Source of the DNA: Harmonia axyridis
Lineage: Eukaryota; Arthropoda; Insecta; Coleoptera; Coccinellidae
Direction of reading: 5' to 3'
Assembly (NCBI RefSeq): GCF_914767665.1
Contig: NC_059501.1
Coordinates: forward strand, 4,404,501 to 4,468,500
DNA length: 64,000 bases
Shown here in pieces: positions 48,071 to 59,275 of the stretch. Numbering within the stretch: position 1 is the stretch's first letter; each line of letters opens with the position of its first letter. The notes below the pieces were generated by a model. The model was not told where the DNA came from. It did no database searches and saw only the letters and a list, made by a program, of their open reading frames with translations. Position numbers and translations under genes: made by a program.

Positions 48071-48079
48071 AGGTTGAGT

Positions 48080-49015
48080 CTTTGACGTCAAAGACCAGCA
48101 TGTAAGACAGAAGGTTTTCGAAGATGCAAAATTGGAGGCACTATTTGATCAAGACTCGTGTCAAACGCAACAAAAATTGACAGGATCATTGGGAGTGACC
48201 CAACAAGCTATTTCAAAAAGCCTAAAAGTCATGGGAATGATTCAGAAACAAGGAAATTAGGTGATGTACGAGTCGGAGCCGAGAGATGTTGAACGGCGTT
48301 TGTTTGCTTGTGAACACCTGCTTGCAAGGGATTCCTGCATCGCATTGTGTCTGGAGCGAAAAATTTATTATGTTTATTACGATAATCCCATGCGTCGAAA
48401 ATCATGGGGATATCCCGGTCATGCTTCAACATCGACGGCCAAACCGAATATTCACGGTTCCAAGTTATTGTTTAGTATTTGGTGGAACCAGCTCGGTGTA
48501 GTGTATTATGAGTTGTTGAAACCGGCCGAAACAATCACAGGCGATCGTTATCGAAAGCAATTAATGTGTTTGAACCGAGCATTGAAAGACAAAAGGAAGT
48601 AATACAACGAGAGACATAATGAAATGATTTTACAGCATGACAATGCTCGACCCCATGTTGCGAAAGTGATCAAGACATTCTTGGGAACTTTGAAATGGGT
48701 CCTACCCTGCACGCCGTATTATACGGACGTTGCTCTCTCGGACTATTACTTGTTTTGATCAATCGCACACGGCCTGACTGACCAGCACTTCCAGTCTTAT
48801 GAAGAAGTAAAAATTTGATCGATTCATGGATTGCTTCAGAAGATGCCAGTTTATTCAACGCAGGATTCGAACGCTGTCCGAAAGATGGGAGAAAATACTG
48901 GCCTGCGATGGACAATACTTTGAATCGTAAATGTTTAATCAGTTTTTTACAACAAAGCCTCGAATTTCGGAAAAACAACGTGAAAGCAAAGTTGTACACT
49001 TATGTATATTTTGAT
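48080..49015 (+). pseudogene. Mariner transposase pseudogene
   Basis: 5'-truncated copy: KVFEDAKLEALFDQD near 48110, SLGVTQQAISKSLKVMGM near 48190-48240, VERRLFACEHLL, SWGYPGHASTSTAKPNIHGS, YELLKPAETITGDRYR, a frameshift/stop near 48600, ILQHDNARPHVAKV (second Asp) and LFNAGFERCPKDGRKYWPAM near the end. The first-Asp motif GDEKW is not recognisable. Inactive. Confidence 0.8.
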
Positions 49016-49159
49016 AGAGGACAACACTTGGTCACTTGGTCAAAACCAAGGTATTCCATATCACGAGCATATTCCATATTTTCACCTTCTCCTCTACTAT
49101 TTTCATCTCTTTGTTTCCCATTCGGTATCCTTTTCCAGCTTGCTTCGCTTGGTCCTACC

Positions 49160-49746
49160 CATAGAGTAATAAACATAGATAGAGGGAGTATACGCAATTT
49201 TTACATGTCCCCAACATGGTTAGATTGCATTGTCGGATTGTGATATATTTTCAAATCCACAATTTTACTATAACATTATGAATGTATATTATATTGAATG
49301 AAATTTATATTTGAGTGATTCCTGATTAAATATTGCAAATTTGAATATTTGGAATCCGATATTTTCCCTAATTGTCGAATTTATAATCAGCATATTATTT
49401 ATTATTTTCTGTATACACCTGCTCAAATTCAAGGTTTGGCAACTTTTGCTCTCCTAGTGTCATCGGTTGTTTCACGTCGTTTGGCGCGCTTGAAGTTTGT
49501 TTTCTGAATTTCTGATATATTTAGGTATTTATTTCGATATATTTCGAGTTAATATGAAACGTTGATTCGCTATGGAACATAAGAAGTGCGTTCTTTGCGG
49601 AGAAACTCGCGAATTGAGTGAAATCTCGTATCACTGATATGTTTTAAGTTCCGCGCGCTTCATGCCAAATTTGATAGTTCATGTTGGGGACCAAAATTGC
49701 TTACTGAAAATGACATATGCTCGCTCTATCTATGTTTATTACTCTG
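49160..49746 (+). mobile_element. 0.6 kb TIR element with THAP-like start, copy 2
   Basis: The left end CATAGAGTAATAAACATAGA and the right end CAGAGTAATAAACATAGATA (minus strand) are near-identical inverted repeats. At 49572 the frame reads MEHKKCVLCGETRELSEISY, then H and stop, as in copy 1 with a Cys/Ser change. No clean target duplication is visible, although TCCT occurs on both sides. Confidence 0.65.
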
Positions 49747-50147
49747 AGTTCCTTCTCATTTCACATTATTCCGAAGCACTGACAACAGTCAACGAATAAT
49801 ACTAATACCCTGACATTGTGTGAATCCGAAAAAGGATCACTGGGGGCCATGAAGGGGATGCGGTGTCAATCATCCGACCAAATCGGCTTTCGTTTCAACG
49901 CTTCCAGCTCTGCAAGCCATTAGATTACAAGGAGTCCAAACAGCTTTCATTGAAACGATTCTGCTGGCCATGCCAGTGTCGTATTTAGGGCGATTGACGC
50001 TCGCGATAACGCGGGCGAAGATCCAGGGGACGATAGGGTTGATATACGTATCGTTTTGTGAAGATTTCGAATGTTTTGTGCGAATTTGGGAATTCCGGAA
50101 ATTTCGGAATTTTTCGTACACTTGGCAACGTGCTCGTTGAACTTAAT
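49747..50147. other. Non-coding gap with mixed composition
   Basis: No element signature. 49880-50050 is GC-richer and has short overlapping open frames without recognised domains. Confidence 0.3.
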
Positions 50148-50634
50148 AAAGCATTCCTGAATTGAACAACCATGATGTCCAGGAGCTGTGGTCCCAACAA
50201 GACGGCGCAACATGTCACACAGCTCGAGCCACAATCGATTTATTGAAAGACACGTTTAGTGACCGCCTAATTCCACGTTTTGACCTGTGAATTGGCCTCC
50301 AAGATCTTGTGATTTAACACCGCTAGACTACTTTCTGTGGGGCAATGTGAAGTCATTGGTCTATGCGGATAAGACACAAACCCTTGACCATTTGGAAGAC
50401 AACATTCGCCGTGTTATTGCCGATATACGGCCACAAATGTTGGAAAAAGTCATCGAAAATTGGACGTCCAGATTGGACTACATCCGAGCCAACCGTGGCG
50501 GTCATATGCCAGAAATCATATTTAAAATGTAATGCCACAAGATTATCTTGCGGATAAATAAAATTCATGTCAATCGAATAATCCATCGTTGTTTTATCGC
50601 AATTTAAAGTTCTATAGCCCTAAAAAAACACCCT
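50148..50634 (+). mobile_element. DD41D element, copy C (5'-truncated)
   Basis: Only the catalytic 3' half is present: PELNNHDVQEL, QQDGATCHTARA (Asp2), WPPRSCDLTPLDYFLWG (Asp3 intact), the C-terminal MPEIIFKM, and the right TIR ending ACACCCT at 50634. One frameshift near 50282 separates the Asp2 and Asp3 parts. It abuts the THAP-element/hAT chimera. Confidence 0.78.
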
Positions 50635-51240
50635 TTAGATAGAGGGAGCATTATGTCATTTTCAGTAAGCAAATTTTGTCCCAAACATGAACAATCAAAT
50701 TTGACATGAAGCGCGCGGAAATGAAAACGTATCAGAGATACGATATTTCACTCAATTCACGAGTATCTCCACAAAGAACCAACTACTTGATTTGAAAAAT
50801 CAAGCTCGTGAAAAATTACATACTTGAGCTTGGATTGACTTGATTTTAGATATTTATTGTTTGACTTGATATCAAGCGAATTGATATTACTTGAGCTTGA
50901 TATGCACGCGTCGCACGGCATATATTTCTGCAATCTCGTGCGCGCTTAGAAGCATTCGCCAGTGTGACTTTATTAGTTTTCTCTCATTTCTATGAAATCT
51001 ATTGGTAGATTTTGGTAGTTTCAGAAATATCCTTCCAAACTTTGCTAAAATGGCTAAGGATTTTTCATCAACCAGCATCTTCAGCTCCTGTTGAAAGACA
51101 ATTTTCCAGAGCTGCTCTTACAGTAACAAAAACACGCAACAGGTTAGGCGACAAATCTATAGAATGCCTCATGTGTCTTAGTTACTGGATGGAAAATTAT
51201 GAAATCAAACAAAGCCTGAAGGCACAAAGGCCATTGTGAA
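50635..51240 (+). mobile_element. Chimera: THAP-start element fragment fused to a hAT relic
   Basis: 50637-50779 is the inverted 3' part of the THAP-start element (TAGATAGAGGGAGCATTATG onwards). From 50780 hAT sequence follows: CAACTACTTGA, TCAAG motifs, then on the plus strand 51070-51220 the dimerisation region PASSAPVERQFSRAALTVTK, TRNRLGDKSIECLMCL. The junction is the same as at 47331. No left hAT terminus was seen. Confidence 0.7.
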
Positions 51241-52754
51241 GAAACTTTTTCGGATATTAAAACCAAATCGACTATGCATCGATTTTTCATAGAGCTGATA
51301 AAAGTCCACTATAGAAAAAAATTATTCTTGCACAAGATATCAAGTTCTTCAGAGATTTTCAGAAAATTGAGCGGTGGAATTTCATTTATTTTCTGATATT
51401 TTGTGGGATATGAATATCAATTGATGATGTTTACATCTCATGAATAAAACTTAAATATCTATTATGTATGTATTTCTCATAGAAATATGAGGTTTGACAA
51501 GAAATACTTACATACATAATAGATGTGTTTTCAGGAGAGCATTTGATGAGCATCAAAAAATTGAAAAGAATCGAGCAAATTCAGCAGAAGCCAATTTCCC
51601 TTTGATGTTGTGCGTCGTTCTTTCGGAATTTTTCGTACACTTAGAAACCTTTGGAAATAATGTTCCTGCTCTAGATGGTCTTGTTTTTGAAGCCAGTGTG
51701 TCTAAAAAAGATAATGCATTTATCTCTTTAACTCATCTTTTTTTTTAAGGTGACATCTTTTGCGTTTCATTTTGTGATTTTATTTCTGTTTGTTGAGACT
51801 TCATTCTCATGAGGTTTTCAAAAAGACACAAGAAATATCGAAAAATATCATGAAGAGTGCCATTATAACAATTTTAAATTTTATCATTTCTATTCAAGAA
51901 CAGTTTTTTATAATATTCTATCTACTCTGAGCTCTCAAGTTATCTAATTAATAAAAAAAATGAGGAAAACACTGACGTGAAGTTTGGTGTTTTGGAGTGC
52001 TCGTTCGTTTTTGAGTCTATCAGTGTATTCCTCTCTCTTTTCGATATTCTTCTTGATCTTTCCATGAATATCTTATGAATGGCGGCGCCTTTCATTCACT
52101 TTGTCGAATTTATCTCGTCTAAGATCAATTTGGGTTGTAAATCAGTCTGTGTAACTTGCGGTTTGTCAACAATATTCTTTTAATGGGACTAAACTATCTA
52201 CCTACCTCAAAGTCGGTATAAGGAGCTTTCACACAATTGATGCCATTTTGAATAATTGAACGTAATGTCAACTTTTCTGTGGAAAACTACAATAAATGAA
52301 TGAAGACAGTGAGTAGGTAGGTATAACAATTGAAACCCATTCCAAAAAAAAAATTGAATCATGAGCCTTAACTGCCATTACTTCTTTGTTCATCTACAAA
52401 GTTGAAGCTTTTAGGGCCCAATTCCTCAACAGAGTTAGGAAATTTTATGCTTGAATAGTTGTATGACTAGACCACACTAATGTCACTAATGCTAGAAGGC
52501 CAAAGTCTACAGTTGTGGTAGTTGGCATCTTTAGAGGTTTCTAGGTCTCAGATTGAGAAAAGAAGTCGTAGATACCGAAGATTATTTGATGAATAAGTGT
52601 TTTCTTTAGCATGCACGCTCTTTAAATTTCGAAAAATTATGAAAAACGCTACAAATAGAATCTTTCCTGATTATAAACTAAGAGGATGTTAAACTTTCGA
52701 GAAAACTACTGACTTTCTGAGCGCTAGTGCGCACAGAACTGTTGTGATCTATTA
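51241..52754. other. Non-coding stretch with one hairpin
   Basis: No gene recognised; an 84-codon frame at 51494-51748 has no known domain. Around 51458-51525, ATCTATTATGTATGTA is followed by the reverse complement TACATACATAATAGAT, with flanking TTTCT/AGAAA extending the stem. Confidence 0.4.
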
Positions 52755-53060
52755 TACAGGGTGATTCACCGTGATAGCCTATTAGATGTTTATGAGGAAC
52801 TAATCATAATTTTGTGCTCAAAATTTGCATATTGATTTTACTCCCTGAAATATTTTCATACCTCTACAACTTCCTGTTATACCGGAAACAGACTACAACT
52901 TTCTCATTTCAAATGGCGCACCCAGTATATTATTGCATCATTGGATAGCTTATTCAATGATAATTTGAGCAATATGCCATAGCTTGGGTATAAACTCAAC
53001 GGTTCAGAGTTAATGGGATTCTTATGAAAAAAATTGTTGCGACGAGGATAAACATTTTTT
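52755..53060. mobile_element. CAGGGTG-type element, copy 2 (inverted relative of 36435-36840)
   Basis: Begins ATACAGGGTGATTCACCGTG, contains TATACCGGAAACAGACTACA, the CACCCAGTATA motif, and AACTCAACGGTTCAGAGTTA before ATTCTTATGAAAAAAATTGT. All have reverse-complement counterparts in 36530-36840. No coding content. Confidence 0.55.
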
Positions 53061-53448
53061 TTAATATTATGGCATTTTTAAAAAACACCTTTTTATTTTC
53101 GATTCTGCCAATATGTAGTTTTATGAGACTGTTTGCGGTTCGCATAAAAAATGTAGAGAGTGTTCATGAGAAGATGATGAACTTGGACAACTCAAATTAA
53201 TCAAAACTCAATATTTTTAAATTAGAACCTTTATTTTTTTTTATTTCAGTCAATTCTACGTATAAGCAGAGGGGGGTCACTTGAGCAAACTCCATACCTT
53301 AAATAAATACTTGAAGAGTTATCGAGGAATAACTTTAAATTAGGAAAAACCGCAAATTCTGACTGTGTGGAGTAGAAACAAAAAAAAATTTTAAATTGCG
53401 ATTTTTCCTCGTTTAAATTTCTTCCTTGATTCAACTTTCAAAGTATTC

Positions 53449-54360
53449 TAGCTATAGAACTTTAAATTGCAATAAAACAACGATGGATTATTAGATTGAC
53501 ATGAATTTTATTTATCCCCAAGATAATCTTGTGGCGTTACATTTTAAATATGATTTCTGGCATATGACCGCCACGACTGGCTCGGATGTAGTACAATCTG
53601 GACATCCAATTTTCTATGACTTTTTCCAATATTTGTGGCAGTATATCGTCAATAACACGGCGAATGTTGTCTTCCAAATGGTCAAGGGTTTGTGGCTTAT
53701 CCACATAGACCAATGACTTTACATAACCCCACAGAAAGTAGTCTAGCGGTGTTAAATCACAAGATCTTGGAGGCCAATTCACAGGTCCAAAACGTAAAAT
53801 TAGGCGGTCACCAAACGTGTCTTTCAATAAATCAATTGTGGCACGAGCTGTGTGACATGTTGCGCCGTCTTGTTGGAACCACAGCTCCTGGACATCATGG
53901 TTGTTCAATTCAGGAATGAAAAAGTTAGTAATCATGGCTCTATACCGATCACCATTGACTGTAACGTTCTGGCCATCATCGTTTTTGAAGAAGTACGGAC
54001 CAATGATTCCACCAGCCCATAAAGCGCAACGAACAGTCAGTTTTTCTGGATGTAACGGTGTTTCGACATACACTTGAGGATTAGCTTCAATCCAAATGCG
54101 GCAGTTTTGTTTGTTGACCTAGCCATTCAACTAGAAGTGCGCTTCATCGCTAATGGACGTAGTGCGCGATACGTATTCCGCACAGAACCATTATTTTCGA
54201 AATGAAATTGCACTATTTGCAAGCGTTGTTCAGGCGTGAGTCTATTCATGATGAATTTCCAAACCAAACTGAGAATAAATCACTTGACAGCTGTTAAATC
54301 GGTCGCCATCTTGAACAGTAATGCCAACTTAAAGTTATATACCTCGGAAAAAAACACCCT
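53449..54360 (-). mobile_element. DD41D element, copy D (best preserved catalytic region)
   Basis: The right end (54360) carries the GGGTGTTTTTTTCCGAGGTA terminus (minus strand) and the left end retains AGCTATAGAACTTTAA. The minus-strand frame 54073-53537 is open for 178 codons with QQDGATCHTARA (Asp2) and LTPLDYFLWG (Asp3), ending MPEIIFKM. Upstream, the NGYVNKQNC block is interrupted by a stop. The N-terminal remnant and catalytic part are joined at the same place as in copies A, B and E (CGCACTACGTCCATTAGCGA). A further 10-20 bp is lost at the Asp1 block. Confidence 0.8.
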
Positions 54361-54879
54361 ATATAATACTCTATCAATTTTATTGTTACGATGCACCCAC
54401 AGAACTCTTTGAACAGAAAAAAGAATCGAATCCGCTCCTGTCCTCTTCCCCATAATATACAGGCTGCATTCGATACTTCCATTCATTTCCTCACATCACC
54501 ATCTCTCTACATTAAGGGATCATAATCTACTAATAACACGTCGGATTATTCCGGCATTCTCGTCAGTTTATAAAAATTTCTACCTCGACGAGATAGTATT
54601 ACATTTGGTGAATAATTGAACAAGAAAAAGTGATACTTTGGGTGGGCCTGAGCCTGAGTCAACGAATTATTAATTAGGCGGTCGAGAGGGGTTTTGTTAG
54701 ATGTTGCCTGATGATTGATAACAGGGGCGAAACTATTATTTTTTTTGTTGAAGTCGTTCGGGTTATATTTCTATTTTTTTTTTCGGTGAATGTGGTAGAC
54801 ACCTTTTGTTCAGTAGTTTATCTCATTCTTTGACCATTTCAATAATTTTTCAGCACTCATCGTTTTTGTGAATTGATAA
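54361..54879. other. Non-coding gap
   Basis: Mixed composition, no gene or element recognised. Confidence 0.3.
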
Positions 54880-55799
54880 TATAATTAAGCTTACGTTGAA
54901 GCATTCATGAAACACAATTAAGTAGTTTTAGCTTGACTTTATATTCAAGCTACTTGACTTTACTTGAATTCAGGTCAAGTAGTAATTTTTCAATATCAAT
55001 TCAAGTATTTATTTATAAAGTACTTAAAAAATCTAGTATGTACATTCTACCAAGCTACTTGATTTTTAGCAGTTTTATAAGCACATCAAAAAAATGATGA
55101 AATGAGAAAAACAAATTAATTTATGAATCTTTTCGTACACAATAAACAAAAATACCAACTATTTCAAAATAGAAACACAAATAAAATCACTATAAAACAT
55201 AACAAAACAGTCAGAGCAGCTCTGGAAAATTGTCTTTCAACAGGTGCTAAAAATGTTGGCGTTGATAAAAAATCTTTGGCCATCTTAGCCGACCATTCTG
55301 AAATATATTCAGAATTGTCAGCACTTGATTCAGTCAGGAATTTCTTTATTTCATAATGCCAAACCATTTCATTTGCTCAATTTTCAGAAGATCATTTTGT
55401 CTAAGTGCGCACGAGTACATTGAAGTTTAGGCAATGGCTATAAACTCACAGAAAAATATTATTTTTTTTAAAGAAGAGAACAAAGTAAAAGTGCTTGAAG
55501 AGCGAAATATGATACGGACGATCTGGAGAGAAAAAAAAATTACACAAAATGGTTCCTTTCACTTGAATGTCAACTGTCATAATTGTTTTTGAACGAGTTC
55601 ACCGACACTGACTCCACCATATGACGTGCGTATCGTGTATATCAAGCTCAAGTAATATCAAGTAGCGTGATATCAAGTCAAGCAATAAATATCTCAAATC
55701 AAGTCAAGTCAAGTTAAAGTATGTAATTTATTACGAGCTTTATTTTCTAGTCATGAAGTTGGTTAAACTATCAAGCTATTTGACTTGATGAATCCCTAA
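54880..55799 (-). mobile_element. hAT relic with TCAAG-rich ends
   Basis: TCAAG/CTTGA motif clusters lie at 54920-55060 and 55640-55800, and the right terminus is GATGAATCCCTA. The minus strand near 55290-55210 has MAKDFLSTPTFLAPVERQFS then RAALTV, the hAT dimerisation segment. No other transposase part remains. Confidence 0.65.
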
Positions 55800-56432
55800 G
55801 TATTATATGTATTTGAATTTATGTATAAAATTGACTGATCCAACAGACCTTCTATTACAAATAATAGTTTGCGATAATTTTTGCGAAAGCAGATCAATTT
55901 TATGGGTCCATTTGTCAGTCTTACTTCATTCTATGAACTGAAGCCTAGATAATGTCTTATGTCTGTCAAACTGACGTCAACCTTTTATCTGCAACTTGAA
56001 ATCAATTGTAACAGTTCTGTAACCTTTGAAAAGTTGTTTACTGTCAGATTATGATGTAGCTTGCCTTGGGCATATATCAAAAAATTAGATCTACAGGGTG
56101 GCCTACATAAAAAGAGTCGAGTTCGAGTTTTTCTAGAAAACCATCTAAAAATATTTAGTGGCAATAGTCCTACTTTTTGTGGTGAATAAAAACGTTTATC
56201 CAATCCCTATCAATATTCGCTATAGTTTGGTAGAGAATTGTCTGAAATTATTTTCTCGAAATCGGTAGCACATACGACATAACTACACGAAAGCAAAAAG
56301 TGTGGTATGGATCAAAGTGTTTTTTAAATTTCTCTAAACTGCCAGTGGTCCATCAAAAAGAAGTTCTCAAGTTCCAAAAAAAAATATCATCCTGTAGATT
56401 TGCATTCAAAATTAGCATACCTATCACATGAT
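55800..56432. other. Non-coding gap
   Basis: No gene seen. CTACAGGGTGGCCTAC at 56091 resembles the CAGGGTG element ends, but no partner end was identified. Confidence 0.3.
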
Positions 56433-56575
56433 TAGGGATTCATCAAGCAAAGTAGCTTCACATTGTAACCATCTTGACTTGAGATTGAAAAACTAATACT
56501 TGACTTGAGCTTGACTTGAAATCAAGTCAAGTTCAAGCCAAGTAGGTTGAAAATCAAACAAGCCGTGAATCCCTA
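56433..56575. mobile_element. Very short hAT MITE
   Basis: TAGGGATTCATCAAGC on the left and AAGCCGTGAATCCCTA on the right enclose only TCAAG-type palindromic sequence. No 8 bp target duplication is preserved. Confidence 0.65.
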
Positions 56576-57270
56576 TTCAAAACGAAAACTCGTATTGGAA
56601 AACCATTATTTTAAGGTGTTCACAATCATTTTTCAAATCTCATAAATCGCCAAATCCTCCCATTGTGACATTCCTGTCAGCACCAACCAACAACCAAAGA
56701 CGTCATCAACATCCGGGTTTCATCTGGTGTCATTACAGGCCGATAGGTTGGCCAACCTGGGCGCGAAAACACGACAAAGCGAGCGAGCGTTGTAATTATC
56801 GAACGAACACGCGATTCGATAAGATCTAATTATACGAACGTAGAAATCATCATATCTGATGGTAATTGCTTCCTCTTTTACTTAAACTTTTTTCTTTTTC
56901 GGCTCGAAAGGGATTAATGCGATGCGGCGTCACGTGACGTGTAAAACATTTCGAGGCGGTTGCGGGTAGATGCAATCGGCGATTAATTTGGTTTCGTTTT
57001 AATTTGTCGATGTGATATCAAGGAGACCCTTGGAATTGAAGAAATTTATGGATTGGGGTGCGAATGAAACTGGGAATTTTCTAATTTGTTGGCTTGACTC
57101 GCATTTTAACTTCACGGTTGACAGTTAGGTTAGATAAGGTTAGGTTGAAATTTATCCTCTCCCGAGGTCAGCAACTTACCCTGGTGGGAGCGCTTGTAGT
57201 TACAGCCTACTGTAAAGTAGACAGTGAAAATGAGATTGACTAGAAAATGTGAGGTGGCTTATCCCAGCCT
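56576..57270. other. GC- and CpG-richer unique stretch
   Basis: 56690-57060 has many CG dinucleotides (GCGAGCGAGCG, GATGCGGCGTCACGTGACGT) unlike the surrounding AT-rich DNA, and no coding frame of note. It contains an E-box CACGTG palindrome, GTCACGTGAC. A candidate regulatory element, unproved. Confidence 0.35.
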
Positions 57271-58262
57271 TAGGGAATCATGGCTTGGCTGAATTTTCAA
57301 GCTACTTGGTTTGAGGTTGTCTTGATTTCAAGTCAAGTCGAGTATTTATTTATCAAGTACTTGATTCATATCAAGCTACTTGATTTGTAGCAGTTTTATT
57401 GTGTAGTGTCACATCAATGAAAAAATGATGAAATGAGGAAGAACCTTGCAAAAAACAATTTAATTTATAAAACATTTTGCATGAAAGAACCTTAAATATC
57501 AACTTTGTTGAAATAGAAACATAAATTAAATCACTAATCATAACTAAATAAAAAATAATAAAAAAATTAATATAATGTTGAGAAACCTCCAGGCTTTGTT
57601 TGATTTCATAATTTTCCATCCATTATAGATTTGTCTTTCAACAGGAGCTGAAGATGGTGGCGTTGATAATATGATAAGTCCTTGGCCATTTTGGCCAAGT
57701 TTGGAAAGATATTTCTCTAATTCTGTGGTTATTCCGTTCATTCTTCCACATCTTGTAGAACAAAATCGTGCGAGAATATATCAGAAACGCACAGTTTTCA
57801 TGGTTATATTTTATTATTCTATGTTGGCACTCCGAACTTTCCGCTACGGCTTTATCTGTCAATTCATCAAATTACCTTAAAGAAATCAGTTCTGCCAACC
57901 AACATTTTTCTATGCAAAAATCACTAAAATATATTTATGGAAATATTTCATTAATTTCAATGAAAATGCAATGAATTAGAGAAAATAATGTATAATACTC
58001 GTACAGAAGGCTCATTCTACCAATATACCCAGAATATCAATGCCTTCTGCACTTGTATTATAAATAACTATTCTTAAACTACCAAAATCTACCAATAGAT
58101 TTCATAGATATGTGAGAAAACTACTAATAAAGTCATATTGGCGAATGCTACAGTCTTTCGGCGCTCGAAGAATCCCCTTATTTAGTCTAAGTGCGCATGA
58201 TATTGCAGAAATATATGCCGTGCGACGTCTGCATATCAAAATCTTATTTTTAACTTAAAATT
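57271..58262 (-). mobile_element. hAT relic interrupted by a hairpin-headed element
   Basis: Left terminus TAGGGAATCATGGCTTGGC, TCAAG cluster at 57290-57390, and the minus-strand dimerisation remnant PPSSAPVERQ near 57640. The hAT sequence GGCCAAGTTTGGAAAGATAT (57692-57711) resumes after the insert at AAACTACCAAAATCTACC (58077). It runs on to the ATATATGCCGTGCGACG motif shared with 50900. The right terminus is missing. Confidence 0.65.
57716..58068 (-). mobile_element. Hairpin-headed repeat element, copy 3 (nested in hAT)
   Basis: Reverse relative of 4609 and 33042. The body is conserved, but the head palindrome is shortened: CAGAAGGCTCATTCTACCA is followed almost at once by AGAATATCAATGCCTTCTG, so the central CCACGAAGTGG region is gone. 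Flanks TATTTC and TATTCT approximate a 6 bp target duplication. Confidence 0.62.
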
Positions 58263-59275
58263 AACCTTGTCAAGTTTATCAAAGGATGTTTTGTCGATTT
58301 CATGAAAAATCGTCCTGCATTATTTGAAAGTACGATGCTAGTAAAAATTCGACGTAGTTCTTGAAGAAGCCTTATAGTACCAATTTTGTCTTCATAACTA
58401 AAGTTGAGAGCACCTATTCGATTTCAATAAATCTGACTCTTTGCAATTCTATAATTTTACTACAAAGAGTGGTATTTTCACTAAGTTAGTAATCCTTATG
58501 GGATTACTGACTGAAAATTTCGGTGTCTCGTCAGTTTCTAACATCAACAGCCTGGTATAGCATCAATCCGATCCTTCCGGAATGTTATCCCTCACACGTT
58601 ATGGCAACATTCAAAAACGACATGTCAAAACATCGAGGCCCTGTATATTAACTCCGTAATTGCTTCAGACTCTTCTGACGGATCTCCGACCCGTCAAAAA
58701 AGTAGTAGTAGGCGACGTTTACCGTCTTTGACAAGGGACACCGGTCGCTGGCGCCATCCCAGATCTTGAGTAAACAACCGTGTATCGGAAACCGTGACTT
58801 GCACACCCCGTATTCCTTGCTGCAATGCACATGTTGGATCCTAAAATTCATAAATATAGGCATGTGGCGCCTTTGTGTTGCTTGCTCGGGGACAATGGTC
58901 TTATCAAATATCGTTTTATTTGTTTTACTCGGTCGAAATTCATTTGATTGATATTAAATACAAGTTATTCTTATTTTCACTTATTTATTACGTAAATTAC
59001 AATTGTTTTTCTCCGATTGACAGCAAATATTAATTTTGCAGACAAATATCAACCAGAAAAGTATTACTTTTTCTGCCTAGGCAGCAAAATGATTATAATC
59101 AATTCGACATCCGACATTTTCTGACAATCAACATTTTTGCCACCTCTCCTATTTCTGGAGGAGTAAGTACTTCTAAGTCGCTATCACTGTCCATAATATA
59201 AATATATCCGATATTTTTCCAAAAAAGTGTCAGATATTTCATAAGTCATCAAACTGTAATTATTATGGACATAAA
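58263..59275. other. Non-coding, GC-richer at 58540-58900
   Basis: No gene recognised. 58540-58900 differs in composition from its neighbours and could be a SINE-like or retro-derived fragment, but I see no diagnostic A/B box or tail. Confidence 0.3.

Noticed and set aside
57117..57160. TTAGG-like telomere repeat (GTTAGGTTAGATAAGGTTAGG)
   Set aside because: Only two or three imperfect units; too short to call an interstitial telomere.
58540..58900. tRNA or SINE head
   Set aside because: No cloverleaf or A/B box pair could be folded or recognised by eye; composition alone is not enough.
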